DNA from: Bacteroidota bacterium
GTDB taxonomy: Bacteria > Bacteroidota > Bacteroidia > Bacteroidales > Prolixibacteraceae
Length of the DNA stretch: 15,107 nt
Direction: 5' to 3'
Assembly (NCBI GenBank): GCA_030695265.1
Contig: JAUYTA010000553.1
Coordinates: 1 to 15,107 of the forward strand
A program made the position numbers and the translations under genes. The notes beneath the pieces are model-generated. The model worked only from the letters and a program-made list of their open reading frames with translations, ran no database searches and was not told the DNA's origin. How positions within the stretch are numbered: position 1 is the first letter of the stretch; each line of letters starts with the position of its first letter. Positions 6,762-13,911 of this stretch are shown in pieces.

Positions 6762-7787
6762 ATGAAACAAATTTTGGTTACCGGTGGTACCGGATACATT
6801 GGTTCGCATACAGCAGTTGAATTGCAAAATGCAGGTTTTGAAGTGATTATTGTTGACAATCTCTCGAATTCGAGCCTTGAGGTCTTGGACGGAATTGAAA
6901 AAATTACCGGAATCCGACCCGCTTTCGAACAGTTCGATTTGGTTGACGCAGATAAATTGAATGTTTTTTTTGCAAAATATCCTAACATTGAGGCAATCAT
7001 ACATTTTGCAGCCTCAAAAGCGGTTGGCGAATCGGTTGAAAAACCTTTGTTATATTATCGAAATAACCTGGTTTCGTTGATCAATCTTCTTGAGTGCCAG
7101 TTGAAATATGGAATTTCGAACATTGTATTTTCATCGTCGTGCACTGTTTACGGGCAACCTGATGAATTGCCGGTTACCGAAAATACTCCACGCAAAGATG
7201 CTGAATCGCCATACGGAAATACAAAAAAGGTAAATGAAGATATTTTAAAAGATACAATCGCTGCCAATCCTGCAATTAAAGGGATTGCGCTTCGTTATTT
7301 CAATCCTGTCGGAGCCCATCCTTCGGCTTTAATTGGCGAACTACCATTGGGAATGCCGGCCAATCTGGTTCCGTTTATCACTCAAACTGCTGCCGGACTG
7401 CGTGGGGAGTTGAAGGTTTTTGGCAACGATTACGATACAATCGATGGTTCGGCAGTGCGTGATTACATCAACGTGGTTGACCTGGCAAAAGCACATGTTA
7501 TTGCAGTTGAGCGTTTAATCTATAATAAGAACGAAAACGGGTACGAAATTTTCAACCTTGGAACGGGTCAGGGTGTTTCAGTCCTTGAAATGGTTCATGC
7601 ATTTCAAATGGCAACCGCAGTGAAGCTGAATTACAAGATTGTTGACCGCAGGCCAGGTGACATTGAAAAAATATGGGCAGACACAACTTTGGCCAACGAA
7701 GAATTGGGATGGAAAGCAGAAACCGGATTGGAAGAAACTTTGCTTTCGGCCTGGAATTGGGAAAAGCGGGTGCGCGGAATGGAGTAA
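6762..7787 (+). CDS. galE: UDP-glucose 4-epimerase
   Basis: GalE interconverts UDP-glucose and UDP-galactose with bound NAD, serving galactose use and polysaccharide precursor supply in the cytosol. The 341 residues form an extended short-chain dehydrogenase. The NAD-binding GGTGYIG is at 8-14. FSSSCTVYG (123-131) supplies the catalytic Ser region. The YxxxK pair is Y151 and K155 in SPYGNTKK. RYFNPVGAHPS and the C-terminal RRPGDIEKIWAD are specific to GalE rather than to other epimerases. Length is normal and the start is fixed by MKQILVTGG. It precedes rfbB in the same direction by 59 bases, with no terminator between them, so the two are likely co-transcribed. Confidence 0.95.
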   Translation: MKQILVTGGTGYIGSHTAVELQNAGFEVIIVDNLSNSSLEVLDGIEKITGIRPAFEQFDLVDADKLNVFFAKYPNIEAIIHFAASKAVGESVEKPLLYYRNNLVSLINLLECQLKYGISNIVFSSSCTVYGQPDELPVTENTPRKDAESPYGNTKKVNEDILKDTIAANPAIKGIALRYFNPVGAHPSALIGELPLGMPANLVPFITQTAAGLRGELKVFGNDYDTIDGSAVRDYINVVDLAKAHVIAVERLIYNKNENGYEIFNLGTGQGVSVLEMVHAFQMATAVKLNYKIVDRRPGDIEKIWADTTLANEELGWKAETGLEETLLSAWNWEKRVRGME

Positions 7788-7846
7788 GAGTTGTGCAATT
7801 GAAAGTAGATGAATAAACAGGTCATTAATTAACATAACCATTTGAT

Positions 7847-8899
7847 ATGAAGACAATTCTGATTACCGGAGGCGCCGGATTTATTGGTTCGCACCTTGTT
7901 CGTTTGTTTGTAAACAAGTATCCTGAATATAAAATCGTAAATCTTGATAAACTCACTTACGCCGGAAATCTGGCGAATCTGACTGACATTGAGGGCAAAG
8001 CAAATTATGAATTTGTGAAAGGCGATATTGTTGATGCAGATTTTATCCTGAAGCTTTTCATTGAAAGGCAATTCGATGCAGTGATTCACCTTGCTGCCGA
8101 ATCGCATGTTGACAGGTCGATCACCAATCCAACCGAATTTGTATTTACCAATGTGATCGGCACAGTGAATTTGCTGAATGCCATTCGTCACATCTGGAAA
8201 GACAATACCGAAGGCAAACGCTTTTACCATATTTCGACCGACGAAGTGTATGGAAGTTTGGGCAGCGAAGGAATGTTTACCGAAAAAACCGGTTACGATC
8301 CGCACAGTCCGTATTCTGCGTCGAAAGCCAGTTCCGACCATTTTGTGCGTGCTTACCACGATACTTTTGGGTTGCCGGTTGTCGTTTCAAACTGCTCTAA
8401 CAATTACGGTTCGTTCCAGTTTCCTGAAAAACTGATTCCGCTGTTTATCAACAATATCAAGAATAACAAAGCGTTGCCGGTTTATGGCGAGGGTCTCAAT
8501 ATTCGCGACTGGTTGTGGGTTGAAGATCATGCCAGAGCCATTGATGTGATTTTCCATCAGGGAAAAGATGGCGATACTTACAACATTGGCGGGCACAACG
8601 AATGGACAAATATTGATTTGATAAAGGTGATGTGTCGCATCATGGACAGTAAACTCAGGCGTGAACCCGGAACTTCGGAAAAGCTGATTACTTACGTGAA
8701 AGACCGCGCCGGACACGATTTGCGCTACGCCATCGATTCATCCAAGCTTCAAAAAGAGTTGGGTTGGGTGCCGAGCCTTCAGTTTGAGCAAGGTTTGGAA
8801 ATCACAATCGATTGGTATCTTGAAAATACAGAATGGATGGAAAACGTTACCAGCGGCGATTACCAAAGCTATTACGACAAGCAGTATCAGAACAGGTAA
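7847..8899 (+). CDS. rfbB: dTDP-glucose 4,6-dehydratase
   Basis: RfbB (RmlB) converts dTDP-glucose to dTDP-4-keto-6-deoxyglucose, the second step of dTDP-rhamnose synthesis and a branch point to other deoxysugars. The 350 residues include GGAGFIGSHL (8-17), AAESHVDRSI (84-92), the diagnostic HISTDEVYG (128-136, with Thr131, Asp132 and Glu133 as catalytic residues) and SPYSASKASSDH with Y156 and K160. The region NCSNNYGSFQFPEKLIPL and the C-terminal DRAGHDLRYAIDSSK are also diagnostic. Length is normal. rfbA, rfbC and rfbD are absent from the window, so the rest of the pathway must be elsewhere. It follows galE and ends 23 bases before a strong terminator. CDP- and GDP-sugar dehydratases are unlikely given these motifs. 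Confidence 0.96.
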   Translation: MKTILITGGAGFIGSHLVRLFVNKYPEYKIVNLDKLTYAGNLANLTDIEGKANYEFVKGDIVDADFILKLFIERQFDAVIHLAAESHVDRSITNPTEFVFTNVIGTVNLLNAIRHIWKDNTEGKRFYHISTDEVYGSLGSEGMFTEKTGYDPHSPYSASKASSDHFVRAYHDTFGLPVVVSNCSNNYGSFQFPEKLIPLFINNIKNNKALPVYGEGLNIRDWLWVEDHARAIDVIFHQGKDGDTYNIGGHNEWTNIDLIKVMCRIMDSKLRREPGTSEKLITYVKDRAGHDLRYAIDSSKLQKELGWVPSLQFEQGLEITIDWYLENTEWMENVTSGDYQSYYDKQYQNR

Positions 8900-8922
8900 A
8901 GGCGCAGGCAAAGGCAAAGAAC

Positions 8923-8964
8923 AAAGTCCGGGTTTCACTTGAAATGAAGCCCGGACTTTTTTTT
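8923..8964 (+). terminator. Strong rho-independent terminator of galE-rfbB
   Basis: A 15-base stem, AAAGTCCGGGTTTCA (8923-8937) with TGAAGCCCGGACTTT (8945-8959), has one G-T wobble and a seven-base loop CTTGAAA. T8 follows (8957-8964). It lies 24 bases after the rfbB stop. Its inner GGGTTTCAC/TGAAGCCC core recurs at 9551 and 11032. Confidence 0.9.
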
Positions 8965-9058
8965 ATCAGATTGATGTACAAATTTTTGCAATGGGGAGGT
9001 TGCAATATTTGGAAACTAAGCTATCTTTATTTTGAAAACAAGTTAAAGAAGTAAAGCA

Positions 9059-9385
9059 ATGGCAAATACAGAAATGAAAACCTATACGCTGGCCGACATG
9101 AAAGATAAATACATCGGCAAATTAGGTACAGCGGAGAGGGACGAATACGAATATGAACTTCGTATGGATGTTTTGGGTCGAATGATAAAAACTGCCAGAC
9201 AGGAGCGTAATCTAACGCAAGAGCAGCTGGGTCTATTGGTTGGAGTACAAAAATCACAAATTTCGAAACTTGAAAGTAGTGCAAACAGCGCGACAATCAA
9301 CACAATTTTGAAAGTATTTAAAGCGTTGAAGGCTGATGTCCGTTTTAATGTAACGCTTGAAAACCAATATTTACAGCTTTTGTGA
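9059..9385 (+). CDS. XRE-family helix-turn-helix protein, HigA-like antitoxin without visible toxin
   Basis: A 108-residue DNA-binding protein. An N-terminal segment (1-38), with YTLADMKDKYIGKLGTAER and a charged DEYEYEL stretch, precedes a Cro/C1-type HTH (about 42-98): MIKTARQERNLTQEQLG, the recognition helix region VQKSQISKLE, then ATINTILKVFKAL. This arrangement is typical of antitoxins of HigBA-type modules, which normally follow a RelE/HigB toxin gene. Here the 159 bases upstream contain the rfbB terminator and no toxin ORF, so it appears to be an orphan or a solo regulator. The ATG at 9059 is used; M6 at 9074 (MKTYTLADM) is an equally plausible start. A DUF2283-like remnant follows its stop in the same frame. 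Target and regulation are unknown. Confidence 0.85.
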   Translation: MANTEMKTYTLADMKDKYIGKLGTAERDEYEYELRMDVLGRMIKTARQERNLTQEQLGLLVGVQKSQISKLESSANSATINTILKVFKALKADVRFNVTLENQYLQLL

Positions 9386-9484
9386 GGAGCGCGGATATGT
9401 GAAGGTATTGTAGGCATCGAGATTCTTGATGCATCAAAAAAGATGGTTCAACCTAATGGAGTAACATACGAAGTTGCCTGCTAA
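9386..9484 (+). pseudogene. C-terminal remnant of a DUF2283-like small protein
   Basis: Directly after the TGA of the XRE gene, in the same frame, codons stay open to a TAA at 9482-9484. They encode VGIEILDASKKMVQPNGVTY near the end. VGIEILDAS is the recognisable closing motif of DUF2283 proteins, which are usually 60-75 residues. No start codon or N-terminal DUF2283 part (the D-x-E-ADALYI type) is present, so only about the last third survives. It may have been joined to the antitoxin gene by a deletion. The family call rests on one short motif and is tentative. Confidence 0.4.
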
Positions 9485-9540
9485 TTATTAAAATATTCAA
9501 TTCATTAGAAGTGGGTTTGTCTTTTTCTGGGCGACTTTTA

Positions 9541-9584
9541 GATTTAGTCAGGGTTTCACGCAAATTGAAGCCCTTACTTTTTTT
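9541..9584 (+). terminator. Hairpin with T-tract, copy 2 of the GGGTTTCAC element
   Basis: AGTCAGGGTTTCA (9546-9558) pairs with TGAAGCCCTTACT (9566-9578), with one mismatch and one G-T wobble, around a seven-base loop. T7 follows (9578-9584). It can terminate transcription from the XRE gene. Its left half, GATTTAGTCAGGGTTTCAC (9541-9559), recurs exactly at 11022-11040, downstream of the amidase. Confidence 0.65.
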
Positions 9585-9659
9585 ATGTTAGTGCGTCAGA
9601 GTCGAAACCTTTTCTTAAATTGTCGTTTCAAAATTGAAAAAATCAGAACTATATTTATC

Positions 9660-9742
9660 GCCACCAAGGCACAAAAACACTAAGTTTCACTAAGTCTGTT
9701 TTCATTTTTTTGTGTTGCTTTCTGTCTTTGAGTCTTCGTGGC
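9660..9742. repeat. Imperfect inverted repeat before the amidase gene
   Basis: The left arm starts GCCACCAAGGCACAAAAACA at 9660. The right arm, read on the minus strand from 9742, starts GCCACGAAGACTCAAAGACA. About 20 of 25 positions agree, with some 33 bases between the arms. The arm type (CCACxAAGxCACxAAAxACAC) resembles interspersed intergenic sequences seen in many Bacteroidetes genomes, and a similar sequence lies at 15082-15107. It sits 20 bases before the amidase ATG. The rest of the gap 9485-9761 holds only the hairpin at 9546 and AT-rich sequence. Confidence 0.6.
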
Positions 9743-9761
9743 AATTTAAAAAGCCTGCAAT

Positions 9762-11018
9762 ATGAAACGCCGAAATTTCTTTAAAACCGCCGCAGTGGGA
9801 GGTGGAATAATTGCACTCGCTCCTTTGAGTTCATGTGTTCAACCCACATCGTCAAATGCTTCAGATCCGAATTATACCGATTTTGAACTGAATGAACTGA
9901 CCATTTCCCAACTTCAGGAGCAAATGAGTTCGGGGAAACTAACTTCCGAAGAAATTACCCGGAAATACCTTGACAGGATTGAGCTGGTCAACAACAATGG
10001 TCCTGAATTACGTGCAGTTATTGAGATTAATCCTGAAGCGATTAAAATTGCACAGGAACTGGATATCGAGCGCATGGTCGGTAAATTGCGCGGACCACTG
10101 CACGGAATTCCAGTGATGATTAAAGACAACATTGATACCGGCGACCAAATGCAAACCACTGCCTGTTCGCTGGCTTTGGTTGGAAGTCCGGCTCCTGACG
10201 ATGCGATTATCGTGCAAAAATTACGCGACGCAGGTGCTGTTCTTCTGGGAAAAACCAATTTGAGCGAATGGGCTAATTTCCGTTCTACCAAATCGTCGAG
10301 TGGCTGGAGCGGGAGAGGCGGACAGGTTCGCAATCCGTTTTGTCTGGATCGAAGTCCCTGCGGTTCGAGTTCAGGAACCGGAGCAGCAGTTTCGGCCAAT
10401 TTGTGCGCGATTGGAATCGGTACCGAAACCGATGGTTCAATTGTTTGCCCTTCAGGAATTAACGGAATTGTGGGCATAAAACCAACTGTCGGATTGTGGA
10501 GTGGCGATGGGATCATTCCGATTTCGCACAGTCAGGATACGGCAGGGCCAATGGCGCGAACTGTTTCGGATGCCGCAGTTTTGCTGGGATTGCTGGCTGA
10601 AAAAGTCCAGGATTACACACAGTATTTGGATGTCAACGGGTTGAAGAATACCCGAATTTTGGAAGATCCCGTTTATCTGGAAGCATTGAAAAAATCAAAA
10701 AAACTGACACGGGAAGATGGCATCGATAAATTAATGAATGAACACCGGCTTGATGCCCTGATTGCGCCAACAAACGGACCGGCATGGACGATCGACTGGG
10801 TGAATGGCGATCATTTTGGAGGCGGAAGTTCTGATGTTGCGGCCATTTCGGGTTATCCCAATATTACCGTTCCGGCCGGATATGTGCATGGTTTGCCGGT
10901 CGGAATTTCGTTCTTTGGACGTGCATGGAGCGAACCTATTTTGATCAAATTGGCTTTTGCTTTCGAGCAAGCCACCAAACACCGGAAAGCACCGGGATTT
11001 ATAAAAGAAATTGGGTGA
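9762..11018 (+). CDS. Amidase signature family lipoprotein, internally shortened
   Basis: A Ser-Ser-Lys amidase (GatA/FAAH fold) that hydrolyses amide bonds of an unknown substrate. The N-terminus has a twin-arginine motif (KRRNFFKTA), a hydrophobic stretch and a lipobox LSSC (Cys25), so export by Tat and lipid attachment are predicted. Catalytic residues are Lys121 (VMIKDNID), cis-Ser202 (GSSSG) and nucleophile Ser226 (TETDGSIVCPSG). The C-terminal DALIAPT, NGDHFGGGSS and GYPNITVPAGY are as in full-length relatives. At 418 residues it is short: exported amidases of this type usually have 510-550. The missing part falls between LKNTRI (294-299) and LEDPVYLEAL (300-309), where relatives carry roughly 100 residues (the segment with a FEVLLYEFK-like motif). 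The frame is kept, so the product may be made, but the fold is probably damaged. It is a single gene flanked by matching hairpins. Confidence 0.88.
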   Translation: MKRRNFFKTAAVGGGIIALAPLSSCVQPTSSNASDPNYTDFELNELTISQLQEQMSSGKLTSEEITRKYLDRIELVNNNGPELRAVIEINPEAIKIAQELDIERMVGKLRGPLHGIPVMIKDNIDTGDQMQTTACSLALVGSPAPDDAIIVQKLRDAGAVLLGKTNLSEWANFRSTKSSSGWSGRGGQVRNPFCLDRSPCGSSSGTGAAVSANLCAIGIGTETDGSIVCPSGINGIVGIKPTVGLWSGDGIIPISHSQDTAGPMARTVSDAAVLLGLLAEKVQDYTQYLDVNGLKNTRILEDPVYLEALKKSKKLTREDGIDKLMNEHRLDALIAPTNGPAWTIDWVNGDHFGGGSSDVAAISGYPNITVPAGYVHGLPVGISFFGRAWSEPILIKLAFAFEQATKHRKAPGFIKEIG

Positions 11019-11021
11019 TCT

Positions 11022-11053
11022 GATTTAGTCAGGGTTTCACTCCAAGTGAAGCC
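11022..11053 (+). repeat. Copy 3 of the GGGTTTCAC hairpin element
   Basis: GATTTAGTCAGGGTTTCAC (11022-11040) is identical over 19 bases to 9541-9559. GGTTTCACT pairs with AGTGAAGCC around a three-base loop (11033-11053), a nine-pair stem with one wobble. There is no T-tract, so it is at best a weak terminator. It lies three bases after the amidase stop. Confidence 0.7.
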
Positions 11054-11126
11054 ATCATTAGTAAATTTAGTTAACTTAGGAATTCATTCTAAAATCAACT
11101 ATTGACGTACTTTAATAAAACAAATC

Positions 11127-12227
11127 ATGGAATTCAATCAACTAATAGACCAGATAGCCACTGTGAGTTTACATCTCCAAAAGAGGGCATTACAGAGTGT
11201 TGATCAACTTTTAGTGATGCGGAATTGGCTGATTGGCTTTTATGTGGTCGAATATGAACAAGCAGGAACCGACCGTGCTAAATACGGTGATAAACTGCTC
11301 GAAGCCATTGAATCTGATTGTAAACGTCAAAACCTTAAGGGATTATCTGTTACCAATTTAAAACTTTGCAGGCAATTCTATCAGGTCTATCCTGCAATTG
11401 GTCAGCCATTGGCTGACTCTTTTGCAATTAGTCAGCCAGTGGCTGACCAATTAATTGGGAATTCTATTATGAAAAACCTTCAGCAGGTTGGCATTACCAT
11501 TCAACAGGATAATCATTCAGAGATACAGCCTGAAATCATGCTGCAACACTTTTCATTCCGTCATTTTACCGAATTGGTAAAGGTGAAAGACCCGTTGAAG
11601 AGGCTTTTTTATGAGCATCAAGCCATAAAAGGCAATTGGAGCGCACGCGAATTGAAACGACAAATTGACTCGTTACTTATTGAACGTGCAGGGTTATCGA
11701 CAGACAAGAAGAAGCTACTGGCATCCGTTAATGGTGAAATTAATCAGCCGGAACATATTATAAAAGACCCGTATATTCTCGAATTTACTGGATTTAAAGA
11801 TTTGCCGGTTTACAATGAAAACGATTTGGAAATAGAACTACTCAATAAAATACAGTCGTTTTTACTGGAATTGGGCAATGGTTTTTGTTTTGAAGCGCGA
11901 CAAAAGCGCATTACCGTTGGAAATGAACATGACCGAATTGACTTGGTTTTTTATCACCGGATTTTAAAATGCCACGTTTTATTCGATCTCAAGGTACGTG
12001 CTTTTTCTCATGCCGATGTGGGGCAAATGAACTATTATCTAAATTATTACAAGAAAAATATGAAAGAAACAGGAGATAGCGATCCTGTTGGTATTGTGCT
12101 TTGTACCCGGAAAGATCATGAAAAGGTGCAGTATGCAACAGCCGGACTCGACAATCATTTGTTTGTTTCAAAATATATGCTGGCGCTACCCACTGAAGAA
12201 GAACTGTTGGCGCTGGTAAAATATTAG
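11127..12227 (+). CDS. DUF1016 / PDDEXK nuclease domain protein (YhcG family)
   Basis: A 366-residue protein of the YhcG/DUF1016 family, predicted Holliday-junction-resolvase-like nucleases often found near restriction or mobile genes. The N-terminal DUF1016_N part (about 10-185) includes the MRNWLIGFYVVEYEQAG, YGDKLLEAI and LSVTNLKLCRQFYQVYP segments. The C-terminal PD-(D/E)XK domain (about 210-360) has EHDRIDLVFYHRILKC with Asp272, VLFDLKV with Asp287 and Lys289, and GQMNYYLNYY with Gln300. The DLK form in place of ELK is also seen in relatives. Residues 90-109 are a 10-residue tandem repeat (AIGQPLADSF, AISQPVADQL) encoded by palindromic DNA, in the variable linker between Tyr-Pro and the next conserved helix. 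It has no partner gene here. A role in DNA processing or defence is inferred from the fold only. Confidence 0.9.
   Translation: MEFNQLIDQIATVSLHLQKRALQSVDQLLVMRNWLIGFYVVEYEQAGTDRAKYGDKLLEAIESDCKRQNLKGLSVTNLKLCRQFYQVYPAIGQPLADSFAISQPVADQLIGNSIMKNLQQVGITIQQDNHSEIQPEIMLQHFSFRHFTELVKVKDPLKRLFYEHQAIKGNWSARELKRQIDSLLIERAGLSTDKKKLLASVNGEINQPEHIIKDPYILEFTGFKDLPVYNENDLEIELLNKIQSFLLELGNGFCFEARQKRITVGNEHDRIDLVFYHRILKCHVLFDLKVRAFSHADVGQMNYYLNYYKKNMKETGDSDPVGIVLCTRKDHEKVQYATAGLDNHLFVSKYMLALPTEEELLALVKY
11394..11453 (+). repeat. 30-bp tandem repeat with palindromic core, inside the DUF1016 gene
   Basis: Two adjacent 30-base units start at 11394 and 11424, both with GCAATT. Each contains a perfect 7-bp inverted repeat, GTCAGCC-N3-GGCTGAC (11401-11417 and 11431-11447). 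The period is a multiple of 3, so each unit adds ten residues without breaking the gene. Confidence 0.85.
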
Positions 12228-12312
12228 TCGATAAAAAAGGGGAAAGTTCCAGCATTGAAATTGATTTTGTCATTCAGCATTTAGATAAGACCGCGACTTT
12301 TGCAGAATTGGA

Positions 12313-13863
12313 CTAAGCGACCCTATTTTTTAGTGTTATTTTTTTTCGATATCCAATCCACCAGATAAAGAATCCGCTGATCAGCACAATCAAAATGCAG
12401 ATTCCGGCTATTGGAACAAACAGAATGTAAAACATGCCTAAAAGTGGCTCGAATATGCGACCAGTGTGAACTTCGAGCGAAAGATTCCACAATGAAATCA
12501 GACTTTTGCTGATGATATCAGGGCTCATTTCGCCAAATTGAGCATTCGTCCGGATGGGCAAAACTCCGTGATTGTAATCGAAATAAAATTCATTTCCTGA
12601 AGGATCAGCAAACCATCCATCGACCATGTCTTTCGAAATAGGTGGCCCTGCAACTTTTGGCGCCTGATAATGACTTCCGGAGAGATAATCGGCCACCTGA
12701 CCGGTTAACGGATTCCAAAGAAACAGCCCGGTGAACGATCCGACCAGATAAGTATTTTCCGCTTTTTTCTCCAGCACATTGCAGCCCATCACGCTTACCG
12801 GAGGCTGGTTCATGGGTTGTCGCATCGGGCTCTCAAAATTTTCGTCGGTAAAAAAGAATCCGTCGTTGGTCGAGAACAGGAAAATTCGCTGCTGTTCGTC
12901 GTATGCAACGCGGCGAAGTTTGTCGTACCATGGATTTGGCGAACTCAGCACAGTTCCGGGAATGGGCGAAACCACCGAGTTGGCAATAGGAATCAGCAAA
13001 GGCGGGCGTAGAAACATTCCGGTGATGGTCACAAAAATCAGGAAAGGAATAAAAATCCAGCCCAGACGATTGTGCCAGTGCAGGTTGGTGTTGCGGGCTG
13101 AGGCCAGCGAAATATTGCTCTTTTGTTTTGCTTTTCGGTGTTTCAGCCAGCCCGGAAAAATAAAGTGCAGCAATCCGGTGAACGAAATAATCAGTATGGC
13201 CAGCCCAAATAAATCGACCATCAGTTTTCCGGTCAGGCCCCACAATTCGCCGCTGTGCAGCAACCAAAGGGTTTTGAAAAGGCTCACTTTACGATCATTG
13301 TTAACAAACGCCGGAATAGAGATGGAATGAAATACTTTTCCGTCACTGCTTTTCAATAAATAAGAACGGGTTTGAACGATCAACTCATTCTGCTTCATGA
13401 TCAAATCGGTGACCCTTTCTTCGGAGACGGGAAGCGCCACTTTTTGCCATTTGTGCTCCTGAACCGAATATTGATACAAGCCAAAATAAGTGCCGGCAAA
13501 CAATTTTCCACCCGGAGTTTTAAGAATTTTACTGATTTTCCGATTGTCGATACCATTTGGAAAACCAGCATTCCAATCCTGAAAAGTGTTGAAATTGTCG
13601 GTACTGAGCCAGATTCCGATATTGCCATAAACCAAAGACGAATCGCTGCTCAGCTGACACACCGATTTTACGGCCGCTTTGTTCCAGTTTCGATAGCTGT
13701 AATCTTCAGGAAGAAGAGTTCTACTGATGTCAACCGCTGAAATCAGGCTCCGGTGGTTCATGAAAATTCCGGAGATGGAAAAGAGTATTACAAACAGCGT
13801 AATTAATATCCCCGGCCATTTATGGAATTTCCGGAGTTTTCTGAGTAGATCGTTTTTTGTCAT
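12313..13863 (-). CDS. PepSY-associated TM helix protein (PiuB/FoxB-like)
   Basis: A 516-residue inner-membrane protein with four predicted helices (about 17-35, 213-236, 267-292 and 473-503). It begins KFHKWPGILITLFVILFSIS, the usual first helix of PepSY-associated TM proteins. His residues sit in paired contexts: FHKW (14), LHSGELWG (203), LHWHNRLG (262, 264) and VHTGRIFEP (466). Relatives such as FoxB bind heme through such His residues and reduce ferric siderophores, so a membrane electron-transfer or iron-uptake role is a reasonable inference. Between helices lie two extracytoplasmic segments with beta-propeller-like strands (WLSTDNFNTFQDW near 85, FFFTDENFESP near 337). The start at 13863 (MTKNDLL) was chosen over one at 13920, because the extra 19 residues are not family-like and contain the palindromic operator and the -7 box. 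No TonB receptor is adjacent. Confidence 0.85.
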   Translation of the reverse strand: MTKNDLLRKLRKFHKWPGILITLFVILFSISGIFMNHRSLISAVDISRTLLPEDYSYRNWNKAAVKSVCQLSSDSSLVYGNIGIWLSTDNFNTFQDWNAGFPNGIDNRKISKILKTPGGKLFAGTYFGLYQYSVQEHKWQKVALPVSEERVTDLIMKQNELIVQTRSYLLKSSDGKVFHSISIPAFVNNDRKVSLFKTLWLLHSGELWGLTGKLMVDLFGLAILIISFTGLLHFIFPGWLKHRKAKQKSNISLASARNTNLHWHNRLGWIFIPFLIFVTITGMFLRPPLLIPIANSVVSPIPGTVLSSPNPWYDKLRRVAYDEQQRIFLFSTNDGFFFTDENFESPMRQPMNQPPVSVMGCNVLEKKAENTYLVGSFTGLFLWNPLTGQVADYLSGSHYQAPKVAGPPISKDMVDGWFADPSGNEFYFDYNHGVLPIRTNAQFGEMSPDIISKSLISLWNLSLEVHTGRIFEPLLGMFYILFVPIAGICILIVLISGFFIWWIGYRKKITLKNRVA

Positions 13864-13883
13864 GAAGTAAGATGATAATGCTG

Positions 13884-13891
13884 CAAAAGTA
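13884..13891 (-). promoter_or_regulatory. -7 promoter box of the PepSY gene
   Basis: Minus-strand TACTTTTG (13891-13884) matches TAnnTTTG and lies about 20 bases before the chosen ATG at 13863. No TTG stands at the ideal -33 spacing; that region abuts the palindrome at 13912-13929, as expected for a regulated promoter. Confidence 0.4.
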
Positions 13892-13911
13892 TTCAGATTG
13901 CAGGCATTTGA

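Noticed and set aside
7829..8359. 176-residue minus-strand ORF over rfbB
   Set aside because: It runs antisense to diagnostic RfbB motifs; a shadow ORF.
8900..9058. HigB/RelE toxin gene upstream of the XRE gene
   Set aside because: Only the terminator and AT-rich sequence lie there; the short ORF starting at 8833 is an out-of-frame read of the rfbB end.
9914..10516. 200-residue minus-strand ORF over the amidase
   Set aside because: It is antisense to conserved amidase motifs (Lys121 to Ser226), with low-complexity Pro/Leu/Ser-rich composition; a shadow.
9541..11053. Amidase region as an insertion sequence
   Set aside because: The 19-bp direct repeat is suggestive, but there is no transposase, no terminal inverted repeats and no target-site duplication.
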